A stretch of 64,000 nt of DNA from DATGLG01 sp035294245 (GTDB lineage Bacteria; Pseudomonadota; Alphaproteobacteria; JACZXZ01): positions 124,001 through 188,000 of the forward strand of contig DATGLG010000043.1 in the NCBI GenBank assembly GCA_035294245.1. Direction: 5' to 3'. The first letter of the stretch is position 1, and every line of letters begins with the position of its first letter. Positions 35,098 through 44,783 of the stretch are shown piece after piece. A program made the position numbers and the translations under genes. Below the pieces are notes generated by a model. That model searched no databases. It was not told the origin of the DNA and was given only the letters and a program-made list of their open reading frames with translations.

Positions 35098-36123
35098 ATG
35101 ACCAGTATCGGGCTCGTCAGGACGACGGCGCCGGCGATGGGGGAGCAGGCGCCCGGCATGGACAAGCTGCTCAGTGGCTTGCGCGCCGCGGCGGAGCCGA
35201 CGCGGCTGCGGCTCCTCGCCCTCTGCGCCCATGGGGAGCTGACGGTCAGCGAGCTCACCCAGATCCTGGGCCAGAGCCAGCCGCGGGTCTCGCGGCATCT
35301 CAAGCTCCTTTGCGAGGCCGGGCTGCTCGAGCGTTTTCGCGAGGGCAACCACGCCTTCTTCGCCCTGGCAAAGCAGGGCGAATGCGCCCGGCTCGCCGAG
35401 CTCCTCGTGGACCTGGTCCCGGCCGAGGACCGCGTGCTCGCGCTCGATCTCGAGCGCCTCCAATCGATCAAGGAGGCGCGCGCCGTCGCCGCGGCGAAGT
35501 ATTTCCGCGAGAACGCCGAGCGCTGGGACAAGATTCGCTCCCTCTATATCGACGAGGCGCAGGTCGAGCGCGTTCTTCTCGGGCTCCTGCCCGAGCAGGG
35601 CATTCGCGATTTCGTCGATGTGGGCACCGGGACCGGCCGCATTCTCGAGCTCGTGGCGCCGCGCGTGGAGCGGGCCGTCGGCGTCGACCTCTCGCGGGAG
35701 ATGCTGGCCGTCGCCCGCTCGCATCTCGAGAAGGCGGGCTTGCGCAATTGCATGATCCGCCACGGCGACATGTATCAATTGCCTTGGCCGGCGGCCTCCT
35801 TCGATGCGGCGACCATTCATCAGGTGCTGCATTTCGCCGACGAGCCCGCCGCCGCCATCGCCGAGGTGGCACGCGTGCTGCGGCCCGGCGGCATTCTCGT
35901 CATCGTCGATTTCGCGCCGCACGAGCTCGAATACCTGCGCACCGAGCACGCCCATCGCCGCCTCGGCTTCCGCGACGCCGAGATGCAGCAATGGTGCCGC
36001 GCGGCGGGGCTCGAGCCCGCGGCCGTCACCCAGCTTCCCGGCAATCCGCTCACGGTCTCGATCTGGAGCGCGCGCCGCAGCGGCGAGAGGCTCGGCCTCG
36101 CCGCCATCCGCGGAGCCGGCTGA
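35098..36123 (+). CDS. ArsR-family regulator fused to a SAM-dependent methyltransferase domain (SahR-like)
   Basis: The 341-residue protein joins an ArsR winged helix (residues 25-95; LTVSELTQILGQSQPRVSRH then LK) to a class I methyltransferase domain with the SAM motif DVGTGTGRILEL near residue 175. SahR regulators have this build and sense S-adenosylhomocysteine to control methionine-cycle genes. Here the gene is fused in an operon to metF (1-bp overlap) and metH. No metal-binding cysteine pair is evident in the ArsR domain. GAGGGAG precedes ATG 35098. Calling it SahR is an inference from architecture and context. Confidence 0.82.
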   Translation: MTSIGLVRTTAPAMGEQAPGMDKLLSGLRAAAEPTRLRLLALCAHGELTVSELTQILGQSQPRVSRHLKLLCEAGLLERFREGNHAFFALAKQGECARLAELLVDLVPAEDRVLALDLERLQSIKEARAVAAAKYFRENAERWDKIRSLYIDEAQVERVLLGLLPEQGIRDFVDVGTGTGRILELVAPRVERAVGVDLSREMLAVARSHLEKAGLRNCMIRHGDMYQLPWPAASFDAATIHQVLHFADEPAAAIAEVARVLRPGGILVIVDFAPHELEYLRTEHAHRRLGFRDAEMQQWCRAAGLEPAAVTQLPGNPLTVSIWSARRSGERLGLAAIRGAG

Positions 36124-37070
36124 TGCGGGTGCCCTCTCATCTGCAGCCACGGCTCGAGCGGCTGCCCTTCTCGGGCCCGCTGGCCCAGGGCGCCATCAAG
36201 GTCTCCTTCGAGTTCTTCCCGCCCAAGACCGAGGAGATGGAGCGGCAGCTCTGGAACGCCATTGAGCGCCTGGCGCCGCTGATGCCGCGCTTCGTCTCGG
36301 TCACCTACGGTGCCGCCGGCTCGACCCGCGAGCGCACCCACGGCACGGTGCGCCGCATCCGCCGCGAGACGCGGCTCGAGCCCGCCGCCCACCTCACTTG
36401 CGTGGGCGCCACCTGCGACGAGGTCGATAGCGTCGCCCGCGACTACTGGGCGGCCGGAATCCGGCACATCGTCGCCTTGCGCGGCGATCCCCTCCCCGGG
36501 AGCGGCCGCTACCGGCCCCATCCGGGCGGCTACCCCTATGCGGTCGACCTGGTGGCGGGACTCAAGCGCATCGCCGATTTCGAGATTTCCGTCGCCGCCT
36601 ATCCCGAGACCCATCCCGAGGCGCGGGACTCCGCGTTCGATCTCGACAATCTCAAGCGCAAGGTCGACGCCGGCGCCACGCGCGCGATCACCCAGTTCTT
36701 CTTCGACGTCGACGTCTATTGGCGCTTTGTCGAGCGCGCGCGCCGGGCCGGCATCGCCGTCCCGATCGTCCCGGGAATCCTCCCCGTCACCAATTACGGG
36801 CGCGTCGTGCAATTCGCGCAAAGCTGCGGCGCCGGCATCCCGCCCTGGCTCGCGGGGCTCTTCGAGGGGCTCGACGGCGATCCGGGCACCCGCCAGCTCG
36901 TCGCCGCCACGGTCGCCGCCGAGCAATGTCGCCAGCTTCACGCCGGCGGCATCGACGAGTTCCATTTCTACACCCTCAACCGCGCCGATCTCGCCTACGC
37001 GATCTGCCATATCCTCGGCCTGCGCGCCGTGGGCGAGGCCGCGCCGAGCAATTTGAGAGCCGAAGCATGA
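36123..37070 (+). CDS. metF: Methylenetetrahydrofolate reductase
   Basis: MetF reduces 5,10-methylene-THF to 5-methyl-THF, the methyl donor for MetH, with FAD and NADH. The 315-residue TIM-barrel protein has KVSFEFFPPKTEEM near residue 28, SVTYGAAGSTRERTH near 60, HLTCVGAT near 90, IVALRGDPL near 118 and ITQFFFDVD near 195. The ATG overlaps the regulator stop by one base (TGATG), and its own stop overlaps the metH start (ATGA). The frame is open far upstream inside the regulator gene, which is not coding in that frame. Confidence 0.95.
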   Translation: MRVPSHLQPRLERLPFSGPLAQGAIKVSFEFFPPKTEEMERQLWNAIERLAPLMPRFVSVTYGAAGSTRERTHGTVRRIRRETRLEPAAHLTCVGATCDEVDSVARDYWAAGIRHIVALRGDPLPGSGRYRPHPGGYPYAVDLVAGLKRIADFEISVAAYPETHPEARDSAFDLDNLKRKVDAGATRAITQFFFDVDVYWRFVERARRAGIAVPIVPGILPVTNYGRVVQFAQSCGAGIPPWLAGLFEGLDGDPGTRQLVAATVAAEQCRQLHAGGIDEFHFYTLNRADLAYAICHILGLRAVGEAAPSNLRAEA

Positions 37071-40000
37071 GCCGTTTTCTCGCCGCCCTCGCCGACCGCG
37101 TCATCCTCGCCGACGGGGCCATGGGGACCCAGGTCCAGGCCCGCCATCTCGACGTCGAGCGCGATTTCCTCGGCTGCGAGAATTGCACCGAGATCCTCAA
37201 CAAGAGCCGCCCCGATCTCGTGCGCGACATCCATGTCGGCTATCTCGAGGCGGGGGCCGATGCCGTTGAGACCAACAGCTTCGGCGGCTCGCCCATCACC
37301 CTCGGGGAGTTCGGGCTCCAGGACGAGGCCTTCGCCCTCAACAAGCGCGCCGCCGAGCTGGCGGGCGAGGCCGTCGAGGAGTTCAGGAGCGACGGTCGCG
37401 AGCGCTTCGTGCTCGGCTCCGTCGGCCCAGGCACCAAGCTGCCGAGCCTGGGGCAGGTCGAGTATCAGCGCCTCGAGGACGCGCTCGCCATCCAATGCGC
37501 CGGCCTGATCGCGGGCGGCGTCGACGCGATTCTCATCGAGACCTGCCAGGACCTGCTCCAGCTCAAGGCAGCGGTCAACGGCGCCAAGCGCGCACGGGCG
37601 GAGGCGCGTACGGAGATTCCCGTCATGACCCAGGTCACCGTCGAGACGACGGGGACGCTTCTCGTCGGCGCCGACATCGCCGCGGCGGCGACGGTGATCC
37701 ATGCCCTCGACATCCCGGTGATCGGCATCAATTGCGCGACGGGACCCCAGGAGATGGCCGAGCATGTGCGCTGGCTCAGCCAGAACTGGCCGGGCTTTCT
37801 CTCGGTGCTGCCCAATGCCGGCCTTCCCGAGCTGGTGGACGGCCATACCCATTATCCGCTCACCGCCGACGAGATGGCGAAATGGCTCGAGCGCTTCATC
37901 GAGGAGGATGGCGTCAACATGATCGGCGGCTGCTGCGGCAGCGATCAGCGCCACATCGCCGCCCTCGACGCCATGCTGCGGCGGCGCGGCGGTGCGGCGG
38001 TGCGCCCCGCTCCTGTTCGCCGCAAGGTGGTGTGGGTGCCCGGGCTCGCCTCGCTCTACGGCCAGGTGCCGCTCCGCCAGGAGAACGCCTATCTCTCGAT
38101 CGGCGAGCGCTGCAATGCCAATGGCAGCCGCCAGTTCCGCCGCCTCCAGGAGGCCGGGGATTGGGAGGGCTGCGTCGAGATGGGGCGCGAGCAGGTGCGC
38201 GAGGGCTCTCATACCCTCGATATCTGCACGGCCTTCGTCGGGCGTGACGAGATCGCGGAGATGACCGAGGTGGTGACGCGCATGCGCAGCGCCGTGAATG
38301 CGCCCCTCGTCATCGACTCGACGGAGCTCCCCGTGCTCGAGGCCGCCTTCAAGCTCTATGGCGGCAAGGGCGTGCTCAATTCGGTCAATTTCGAGAACGG
38401 CGAGGAGGCGGCGGTCAAGCGCTTGGAGCTCGCGCGCCGCTTCGGCGCGGCGGTGATCGCGCTCACCATCGACGAGGAGGGCATGGCGAAGACCGTCGAG
38501 CGCAAGGTGGCGATCGCCAAGCGCCTCGTCGACTTCGCCTGCGGCCGCTTCGGCCTGCCCCAATCGGATCTTCTCATCGATCCGCTCACCTTCACGATCT
38601 GCACCGGCAACGACGACGATCGCAAGCTCGGCCTGTGGACGCTCGAGGCGATCGAGCGGATTCGCGCCGAGCTCCCCGAGGTGCAGATCATGCTCGGGCT
38701 CTCGAACATCTCCTTCGGCCTCAATCCCGCGGCGCGCCAGGTGCTCAACTCGGTCTTCCTCGACCATGCCTATAAGCGCGGCCTGACCGCGGCGATCGTG
38801 CATGTCAGCAAGATCCTGCCCCTCCACAAGATCGGCGAGACGGAGCGGCAGGCCGCCGAGGATCTCATCTTCGACCGCCGCCGCGAGGGCTATGATCCGC
38901 TGCAGGCCTTCATGGCTCTCTTCGCCGACCGCGTCGAGGAGCAGAAGGCGAAGAAGACGCGGCCCGAGAAGGTCGAGGAGCGTCTCGCCCAGCGCATCGT
39001 CGATGGCGACCGCCAAGGCCTGAGCGAGGATCTCGACCTCGCCCTCAAGAGCCATCCGCCCCTCGACATCATCAACCGCTTCCTTCTCGACGGCATGAAG
39101 GTGGTTGGCGAGCTCTTCGGCGCCGGCAAGATGCAGCTGCCCTTCGTCTTGCGCTCGGCCGAGTGCATGAAGGCCGCCGTCGCCTATCTCGAGCCCTTCA
39201 TGGAGCGCGTCGAGGGCCAGCAGCGCGGCACGATCGTGCTCGCCACCGTCAAGGGCGACGTGCACGACATCGGCAAGAATCTCGTCGACATCATTCTCAC
39301 CAATAACGGCTACAAGGTGGTGAACCTCGGCATCAAGCAGCCGCTCTCCAATATCCTCGACGCCGCGAAGGAGCATCGCGCCGACGCTGTCGGCATGTCG
39401 GGGCTTCTCGTCAAGTCGACGGTGGTGATGCGCGAGAATCTCGAGGAGATGTCGCGGCTCGGGCTCGACATCCCGGTGCTGCTCGGCGGGGCGGCGCTGA
39501 CGCGCCAATATGTCGAGGAGGATTGCGCCCGCACCTATGCCACGGGGCAGCTCGCCTATGCGCGCGACGCCTTCGACGGCCTCCACCTCATGGATAAGGT
39601 GGTGACCGGCGGCTTCGCGCAATATGCCCGCGACATCGCGGCCAAGCGCGCGGCCCAGAGCACGGGCAAGCCCGCGCGCGTGCGCGGCCAGCCCAGGGAG
39701 CCGGCGGCACCGCAGCGTCCCGTCGATATCGAGGAGATCCGCCTGCACCGCGCCGAGCTGACGCGCGGCGTCCCGGTGCCGACGCCGCCCTTCTGGGGGC
39801 CGCGGGTGATCGCGCGCGTCCCGGTCAAGGCGCTCGTGCCTTATCTCAACGAGCGCATGCTGTTCCAGTTCCACTGGGGCTTCCGCAAGGAGGGACGCAA
39901 GCTCGACGAATACATGGAATGGGCACGAAGGGAGCTGCGCCCCGAGCTCAAGCGCATGCTCGACATCTCGGCCCAGCAGGACGTGCTCAAGCCGCAGGCC

Positions 40001-40570
40001 GTCTACGGCTTCTGGCCCTGCGCCGCCGAGGGCAACGACGTGATCCTCTTCGATCCCGACGACCGCAAGAAGGAGGTGACGCGCTTCACCTTCCCGCGCC
40101 AGGCGCGCGAGGGCGGCCTCTGCATCGCCGATTTCTTCCGCGATGTGAGCGACGCCGAGCGCGACGTCATCGGCCTCCAGGTGGTCACGATCGGCCAGCG
40201 GGCGTCCGACGTGGCGCGCGAATGGTTCGCCGACAACCGCTACCAGGATTACGTCTATCTCCACGGCCTCGGCGTGGAGATGGCGGAAGCCCTGGCCGAA
40301 TACGTGCACAAGCGCATTCGCGGCGAGCTCGGCTTCGCCCATGAGGACGCGCGCGAGATGGACCAGCTCCTGCACCAGGTCTATCGCGGCTCGCGCTACT
40401 CCTTCGGGTATCCCGCCTGCCCGCGGCTCGAGGATCAGGTGCAGCTCCTCGGCCTCCTCGGCGCCGAGCGCATCGGCATCAAGCTGAGCGAGGAGTTCCA
40501 GCTCGAGCCCGAGCAATCCACCTCCGCGATCGTGGTGCATCATCCCCAGGCGAAATACTTCGCCGTGTGA
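37067..40570 (+). CDS. metH: Cobalamin-dependent methionine synthase, full length
   Basis: MetH transfers the methyl group of methyl-THF to homocysteine through cobalamin. All modules are present in 1167 residues. The homocysteine domain (1-320) has zinc ligands C223 (GINCATG), C289 and C290 (GGCCG). The pterin domain (about 345-610) includes SIGERCNANGSRQFR. The B12 domain (about 640-870) has the axial ligand H733 in DVHDIGKNLV. The reactivation domain (about 900-1165) has SRYSFGYPACP, the SAM-binding region. The start ATG 37067 overlaps metF. With metF and the SahR-like regulator it forms the methyl-cycle operon. Confidence 0.97.
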   Translation: MSRFLAALADRVILADGAMGTQVQARHLDVERDFLGCENCTEILNKSRPDLVRDIHVGYLEAGADAVETNSFGGSPITLGEFGLQDEAFALNKRAAELAGEAVEEFRSDGRERFVLGSVGPGTKLPSLGQVEYQRLEDALAIQCAGLIAGGVDAILIETCQDLLQLKAAVNGAKRARAEARTEIPVMTQVTVETTGTLLVGADIAAAATVIHALDIPVIGINCATGPQEMAEHVRWLSQNWPGFLSVLPNAGLPELVDGHTHYPLTADEMAKWLERFIEEDGVNMIGGCCGSDQRHIAALDAMLRRRGGAAVRPAPVRRKVVWVPGLASLYGQVPLRQENAYLSIGERCNANGSRQFRRLQEAGDWEGCVEMGREQVREGSHTLDICTAFVGRDEIAEMTEVVTRMRSAVNAPLVIDSTELPVLEAAFKLYGGKGVLNSVNFENGEEAAVKRLELARRFGAAVIALTIDEEGMAKTVERKVAIAKRLVDFACGRFGLPQSDLLIDPLTFTICTGNDDDRKLGLWTLEAIERIRAELPEVQIMLGLSNISFGLNPAARQVLNSVFLDHAYKRGLTAAIVHVSKILPLHKIGETERQAAEDLIFDRRREGYDPLQAFMALFADRVEEQKAKKTRPEKVEERLAQRIVDGDRQGLSEDLDLALKSHPPLDIINRFLLDGMKVVGELFGAGKMQLPFVLRSAECMKAAVAYLEPFMERVEGQQRGTIVLATVKGDVHDIGKNLVDIILTNNGYKVVNLGIKQPLSNILDAAKEHRADAVGMSGLLVKSTVVMRENLEEMSRLGLDIPVLLGGAALTRQYVEEDCARTYATGQLAYARDAFDGLHLMDKVVTGGFAQYARDIAAKRAAQSTGKPARVRGQPREPAAPQRPVDIEEIRLHRAELTRGVPVPTPPFWGPRVIARVPVKALVPYLNERMLFQFHWGFRKEGRKLDEYMEWARRELRPELKRMLDISAQQDVLKPQAVYGFWPCAAEGNDVILFDPDDRKKEVTRFTFPRQAREGGLCIADFFRDVSDAERDVIGLQVVTIGQRASDVAREWFADNRYQDYVYLHGLGVEMAEALAEYVHKRIRGELGFAHEDAREMDQLLHQVYRGSRYSFGYPACPRLEDQVQLLGLLGAERIGIKLSEEFQLEPEQSTSAIVVHHPQAKYFAV

Positions 40571-40607
40571 GTCGCGCGCTGCGCTTCGCCGCCCTTGCGA
40601 AAGAAAT

Positions 40608-40633
40608 CCCCGCCCGGCGCGCGCCGGGCGGGG
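40608..40633. terminator. Perfect 26-bp palindrome between convergent metH and glucan synthase
   Basis: CCCCGCCCGGCGC is followed directly by its reverse complement GCGCCGGGCGGGG. On the minus strand it is followed by ATTTCTTT, so it probably terminates the leftward glucan synthase gene (stop at 40664). It may also act on metH, but there is no T-run on the plus strand. Confidence 0.65.
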
Positions 40634-40663
40634 CTCAGGTTATGACTGCGAAATGAACGCGGC

Positions 40664-43318
40664 TCAGGACGCGGCGCGGGCACCTTGGGTCGCCGGGGCC
40701 TTGGCCGCGGCAAGGGCTGCGGCGGGCGCCTTCGCCGTCGCCGCGGCGATGGCGGGCACGCGGCGCAGGGCGAAGGACGGCATGGCGCTCATGAGCGAGG
40801 CGAAGACGCCGGCGCCGTAGGGGAGCGACTGGGCGACGAGCATGCAGGCCCAGGTGATGGCCTCGTCATTGTTGTAGCCGCCCGCGAGGATCACCGCAGC
40901 GCCCAGCCACAGTAGCGTGAAGAGCACGAACTCCTCCCACGCCACCACGATGCCGCGGATGACCGCCGAGCTGTCCTCGCATTTGGGCGTGCGCAGGAAC
41001 GGACGCTTCTTGGTGAAAAGCCCGATCAGCACCGCCTTGGCGACGGCATGGGTCAGGGCCATGCCGGCGATCGCCGCGCCCATGCGCTGGAGGAGCGTGC
41101 CGCCGACCCGGGCCTTGTAGAGCCACAGGGTCTGGAGCAGCTTGAACCCGACCATGACGAGGGCCGGCACCACGAAGACGCCGAGGGGGAACTCGAACCA
41201 GGCCGGCCAGAAGGCGAGCAGCGCCGTCCAGACGAGGGCCGCCACGGTGAAGAGGAGCTGCAGCCCGTCGCCGATCCAGGGCAGCCAGCCGGCGAGGAAG
41301 TGGAACTTCTGGCCGAGGCTGAGCTGCCGGTCGCGCGGCGAGAAGAGGCCGATATGCCGCTTCATGATCTGCATGGCGCCATAGGCCCAGCGGAAGCGCT
41401 GCACGCGATAGCCGGCGAAGCTGTCCGGCGAGAGGCCCTGGCCGAAGGATTCCTTGATGTAGACCGTCTCGTAGCCTTCGCGGATGACGCGCAGCCCGAG
41501 CTCGGCGTCCTCGCAGATGCACCATTCGGCCCAGCCGCCGAGCTTCTCCAGGAGCGAGCGACGCACCAGCGTCATGGTACCGTGCTGGATGATCGCGTTG
41601 GATTCGTTGCGCAGCACCATGCCGAGATGGAAGAAGCCGGCATACTCCCAGTTGATCATCTCCTTGAAGAAGCTGAGATGGCCGTCGCGGTGATCCTGCG
41701 GCGCCTGGACCACGCCGACCTTCGCATTGTCGAAATGGGGCACCGTCGCGGCCAGCCAGTCGGGACGCACGACATAGTCGCTGTCGATGACGCCGACGAT
41801 CTCGGCCTCCGGATCGGTCATGCGGAGGGCGAGGTTGAGGGCGCCGGCCTTGAAGCCCTTGAGATTCTCGACATGGACGAAGCGCACGCGCCCGCCCAGG
41901 GTGGCGCAATAGGCCTCGACGGGCTGCCACACCGCGGGATCCTTGGTGTTGTTGTCGATCACCAGGATCTCGAGGTTGGGGTAGTCGAGCCTCGCCAGGC
42001 TCTCGATGGTCTCGATCACCATATGGGGCGGCTCGTTATGGACGGGGAGGTGCAGCGAGACCTTGGGCAGCGCGCGGCCGGGGGCGGCGACCGCGGGCTT
42101 GAACTCGCGGCGCCAGCGCCGCGTCCATAGCATGATCGACATCTGGCCGCTCTCGGTGACGAGCAGGCTCAAGAGCCCGATCTGCCCGAGCACCATGACG
42201 CCCCACATCACGACGTCGCCGGTCGACATGTAGCGCTCCGCGCCGGCGAGGATGGTCCAGACGAGGAGCGAGCCGGCCGACTGAGCGAGGGCCGCGAAGA
42301 AGAGGCGGCCCTCGAAGCGAAGCTCGGTCCAGCGGGCGAGGAAGAAGAGGATCACGGGAAGGGCGAGGAGCGTCGCCGCGGCCGCGAGATAGGGCCAATA
42401 GGCGTTCACGATCACCGGCCCCGTCATCGCGTATTTCGGCTTGCGGTCGGCGTCGTAGAGGCCCCAATAGGCGCCGGCGGTGCCCTCGATCTTCTCCTTC
42501 CAGGGCTGGTCGAAGGCCTCCATGAGGAAGTACTGCACGCCCTCGCGGTCGGCGAAGTTGAGAAACTCGCGCATGAAGAGCGCCTGGTTGGCGAGGCTCG
42601 CCTTGGCGAGGCCGATCTGGCGGCCCTTGCTCGGCCAGCCCACCTCGGTGAGGACGATGGGCTTGTGGGGATAGGCCTCCTTGAGCTGGTGGTAGCGGTA
42701 CGCGACGTAGTTGACTGCCTCCTTGACCGGAACGCCTTCCCAGTATGGCAGGATGTGGACGGCGATGAAGTCCACCTCCTTGACGAGCTCGGGATGTGTC
42801 AGCCAGACATGCCACGGCTCGGCGGTCGAGACCGGCACCTCGATCTGGCTGCGCGCCCGGCGCAGATACTGGATCATTTCGGGAACGGTGACGTCGCCGC
42901 GCAGGATCGATTCGTTGCCGACCAGCACCCGGTCGATATTCGGGTAGCGCTGGACCATGTCGACAAGGGTGTCGAGCTCGAGCTCGTTCTTGTCGAGGTG
43001 CTTGTCAAGCCAAGCGCCGGCGGTCACTTGCAGCCCGTATTTGGCGGCGAGGTAAGGGACGTCCTGGACGCCCTCGGTGGTGCTGTAGGTGCGGACGGCG
43101 CCGACCCGGCTCGAGAGCAGGGCGAGGTCGCTGCCGATCTCCGCATCGGAGGGGTATTTGCCCGTGAGCGGGTTCTCGTTCTCGCGATAGGGGCTGAAGG
43201 AGACGCCCTGGATGTCGCCGGACCAGGACGGCACGTGGAGCGGCCGGTTGAGAACGGCCCAAACCGCCAGATTGGCGACGGCGATGAGGGCGATGATGAG
43301 GATATTGGAGCGGCGCAT
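40664..43318 (-). CDS. GH17-GT2 fusion, membrane beta-glucan synthase (NdvC-like)
   Basis: This 884-residue inner-membrane protein has an N-terminal anchor (residues 7-24). A GH17 beta-1,3-glucanase-like domain (about 35-310) carries candidate catalytic E136 (VGNES) and E225 (LTEVGWPS). After further helices comes a processive GT2 domain (about 420-680) with VIDSDYVV, CEDAELGLRV and the QRFRW motif. C-terminal helices and an Ala-Lys-Pro-rich tail follow. This architecture occurs in NdvC-type synthases of cyclic beta-1,3/1,6-glucans in rhizobia. No ndvB partner is in the window. Confidence 0.88.
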   Translation of the reverse strand: MRRSNILIIALIAVANLAVWAVLNRPLHVPSWSGDIQGVSFSPYRENENPLTGKYPSDAEIGSDLALLSSRVGAVRTYSTTEGVQDVPYLAAKYGLQVTAGAWLDKHLDKNELELDTLVDMVQRYPNIDRVLVGNESILRGDVTVPEMIQYLRRARSQIEVPVSTAEPWHVWLTHPELVKEVDFIAVHILPYWEGVPVKEAVNYVAYRYHQLKEAYPHKPIVLTEVGWPSKGRQIGLAKASLANQALFMREFLNFADREGVQYFLMEAFDQPWKEKIEGTAGAYWGLYDADRKPKYAMTGPVIVNAYWPYLAAAATLLALPVILFFLARWTELRFEGRLFFAALAQSAGSLLVWTILAGAERYMSTGDVVMWGVMVLGQIGLLSLLVTESGQMSIMLWTRRWRREFKPAVAAPGRALPKVSLHLPVHNEPPHMVIETIESLARLDYPNLEILVIDNNTKDPAVWQPVEAYCATLGGRVRFVHVENLKGFKAGALNLALRMTDPEAEIVGVIDSDYVVRPDWLAATVPHFDNAKVGVVQAPQDHRDGHLSFFKEMINWEYAGFFHLGMVLRNESNAIIQHGTMTLVRRSLLEKLGGWAEWCICEDAELGLRVIREGYETVYIKESFGQGLSPDSFAGYRVQRFRWAYGAMQIMKRHIGLFSPRDRQLSLGQKFHFLAGWLPWIGDGLQLLFTVAALVWTALLAFWPAWFEFPLGVFVVPALVMVGFKLLQTLWLYKARVGGTLLQRMGAAIAGMALTHAVAKAVLIGLFTKKRPFLRTPKCEDSSAVIRGIVVAWEEFVLFTLLWLGAAVILAGGYNNDEAITWACMLVAQSLPYGAGVFASLMSAMPSFALRRVPAIAAATAKAPAAALAAAKAPATQGARAAS

Positions 43319-43769
43319 GATCTTGCTCGCACCTGGGCTTCACATGAGTAAGCCCGGGACGGCGGGTTCCCGGGCATTCCTGGGGGCGTTGGCGCCACCC
43401 TCGATCAAGTCTCTGAAAACACTCGGCATTTCATATTCCGCCTGTGCTTCCGTTGGCTGCCGCCGGCCGCAATCCGCCCATCGTCGAGCCGAGCGGCGGC
43501 ATCCGCTGCCGCGCTTCCTCACTCAAACGGCCTTCGTCTCGCTTTACGCTTGGAGCCGGTTCGGCCCTCTGTGACGCGCCCCGATTTTATCGATCAGTCT
43601 TCACGTCTCCTGCCGCATCCTTGCGAAGCTATGCGGTCAAACCCCATCCGGGTCAGCCGTGTATATAGGAAATCGCGGGGCCTCGCGTCCAGAGGAGTCA
43701 TGATGATTTTTTCGAATGGACGCGACCGGGACCGCCTATGGATGGCCGCCTTGGTGCGGGCGCCGGTCG
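43319..43769. other. Intergenic region upstream of the glucan synthase, no gene recognised
   Basis: These 451 bp separate the glucan synthase start from the end of the dpp operon. Short open frames cross it on both strands, but none has a ribosome site with recognisable protein similarity. It should contain the glucan synthase promoter on the minus strand; I cannot point to clear hexamers. No tRNA fold or known riboswitch core was found by eye. Confidence 0.6.
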
Positions 43770-44783
43770 TCAGCCGATCGACTCGGCGTAGTGGCAGGCG
43801 ACGCGCTGCCCGTCGACGAGCCGCAGGACCGGCCGCTCCGTCTTGCAGCGATCCTGGGCGAACGGGCAGCGGGTGTGGAAGGCGCAGCCCGAGGGCGGGT
43901 TCAGGGGCGAGGGCAGCTCGCCTTTCAGGGCCACCCGCTGGGCGCGCAGCTTGGGATCGACGAACGGCGTGCTGGCGAGAAGCGCCTTGGTATAGGGGTG
44001 GCGCGGGCGGGTGAAGATCGCCGTCTTCGGGCCCTGCTCCACGGTGCGGCCGAGATACATCACCATGACCTCGTCGGCGATGTGGCGCACCACCGAGAGC
44101 CCGTGGGAGATGAAGAGATAGGCAAGCCGGAATTCCTCCTGCAGGTCCATGAGGAGGTTCAGCACCTGCGCCTGGATCGAGACGTCGAGGGCCGAGACCG
44201 GCTCGTCCGCCACCACCACGTCGGGCCGCAGCATGAGGGCGCGGGCAATCGCGATGCGCTGGCGCTGGCCGCCTGAGAACATGTGGGGATAGCGCTCGTA
44301 ATGCTCGGGGCGCAGCCCGACCCGCGCCATCATCTCGCGGGCGGCGCGGGCGCGCTCGGCGGCGCGCATCGACGTGTTGATGACGAGGGGCTCGCCCAGG
44401 ATGGCGCCCACCTTGCGGCGCGGATTGAGGGAGCCATAGGGATCCTGGAAGACGATCTGGACGTGCCGGCGCAAGGCCTTGATGCGGTCGGACCCGGCCC
44501 CCGCCACCTCCTGCCCGGCGAGCTTCAGGCTCCCGGCCGTGGGCGGCTCGATGAGGGTGATCATGCGCGCCAGGGTCGATTTTCCGCAGCCGGACTCGCC
44601 GACCACCGCCAGGGTCTTCCCCCGGGCCAGGCGAAAGCTCACCCCGTCCACCGCCCGCAAGGCGGCCGGGGCTGTGAGGAGGCCGCGGCGCACCGTGTAG
44701 ACCTTGGTGAGCTCCCGGGCATCGACGACGGTGTCGTCGGCTGCGGCGGCCGCGCGATCTTCGGCCCGGGGTGCCGCGCTCAT
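43770..44783 (-). CDS. dppF: Dipeptide/oligopeptide ABC ATPase DppF
   Basis: This 337-residue ATPase has Walker A GESGCGKST, Q-loop VFQDPYGSLNPRRKVG, signature FSGGQRQRIAIARAL, Walker B VVADEPVSALDVS, H-loop ISHGLSVVRHIAD, and the oligopeptide-type C-terminal cysteine cluster (CAFHTRCPFAQDRC). It is the last gene of dppABCDF; its start overlaps the dppD stop by 4 bp. Confidence 0.93.
   Translation of the reverse strand: MSAAPRAEDRAAAAADDTVVDARELTKVYTVRRGLLTAPAALRAVDGVSFRLARGKTLAVVGESGCGKSTLARMITLIEPPTAGSLKLAGQEVAGAGSDRIKALRRHVQIVFQDPYGSLNPRRKVGAILGEPLVINTSMRAAERARAAREMMARVGLRPEHYERYPHMFSGGQRQRIAIARALMLRPDVVVADEPVSALDVSIQAQVLNLLMDLQEEFRLAYLFISHGLSVVRHIADEVMVMYLGRTVEQGPKTAIFTRPRHPYTKALLASTPFVDPKLRAQRVALKGELPSPLNPPSGCAFHTRCPFAQDRCKTERPVLRLVDGQRVACHYAESIG

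Noticed and set aside
36995..40543. A 1182-codon open frame antisense to metH
   Set aside because: It is a high-GC artefact of the strongly biased metH codons; its translation is low-complexity in Glu, Ala, Leu and His and resembles no protein, whereas metH is complete and recognisable.
43319..43769. Possible small RNA or small protein in the 451-bp gap
   Set aside because: No terminator, conserved fold or ribosome site paired with a plausible protein was found, so nothing is claimed beyond a promoter region.
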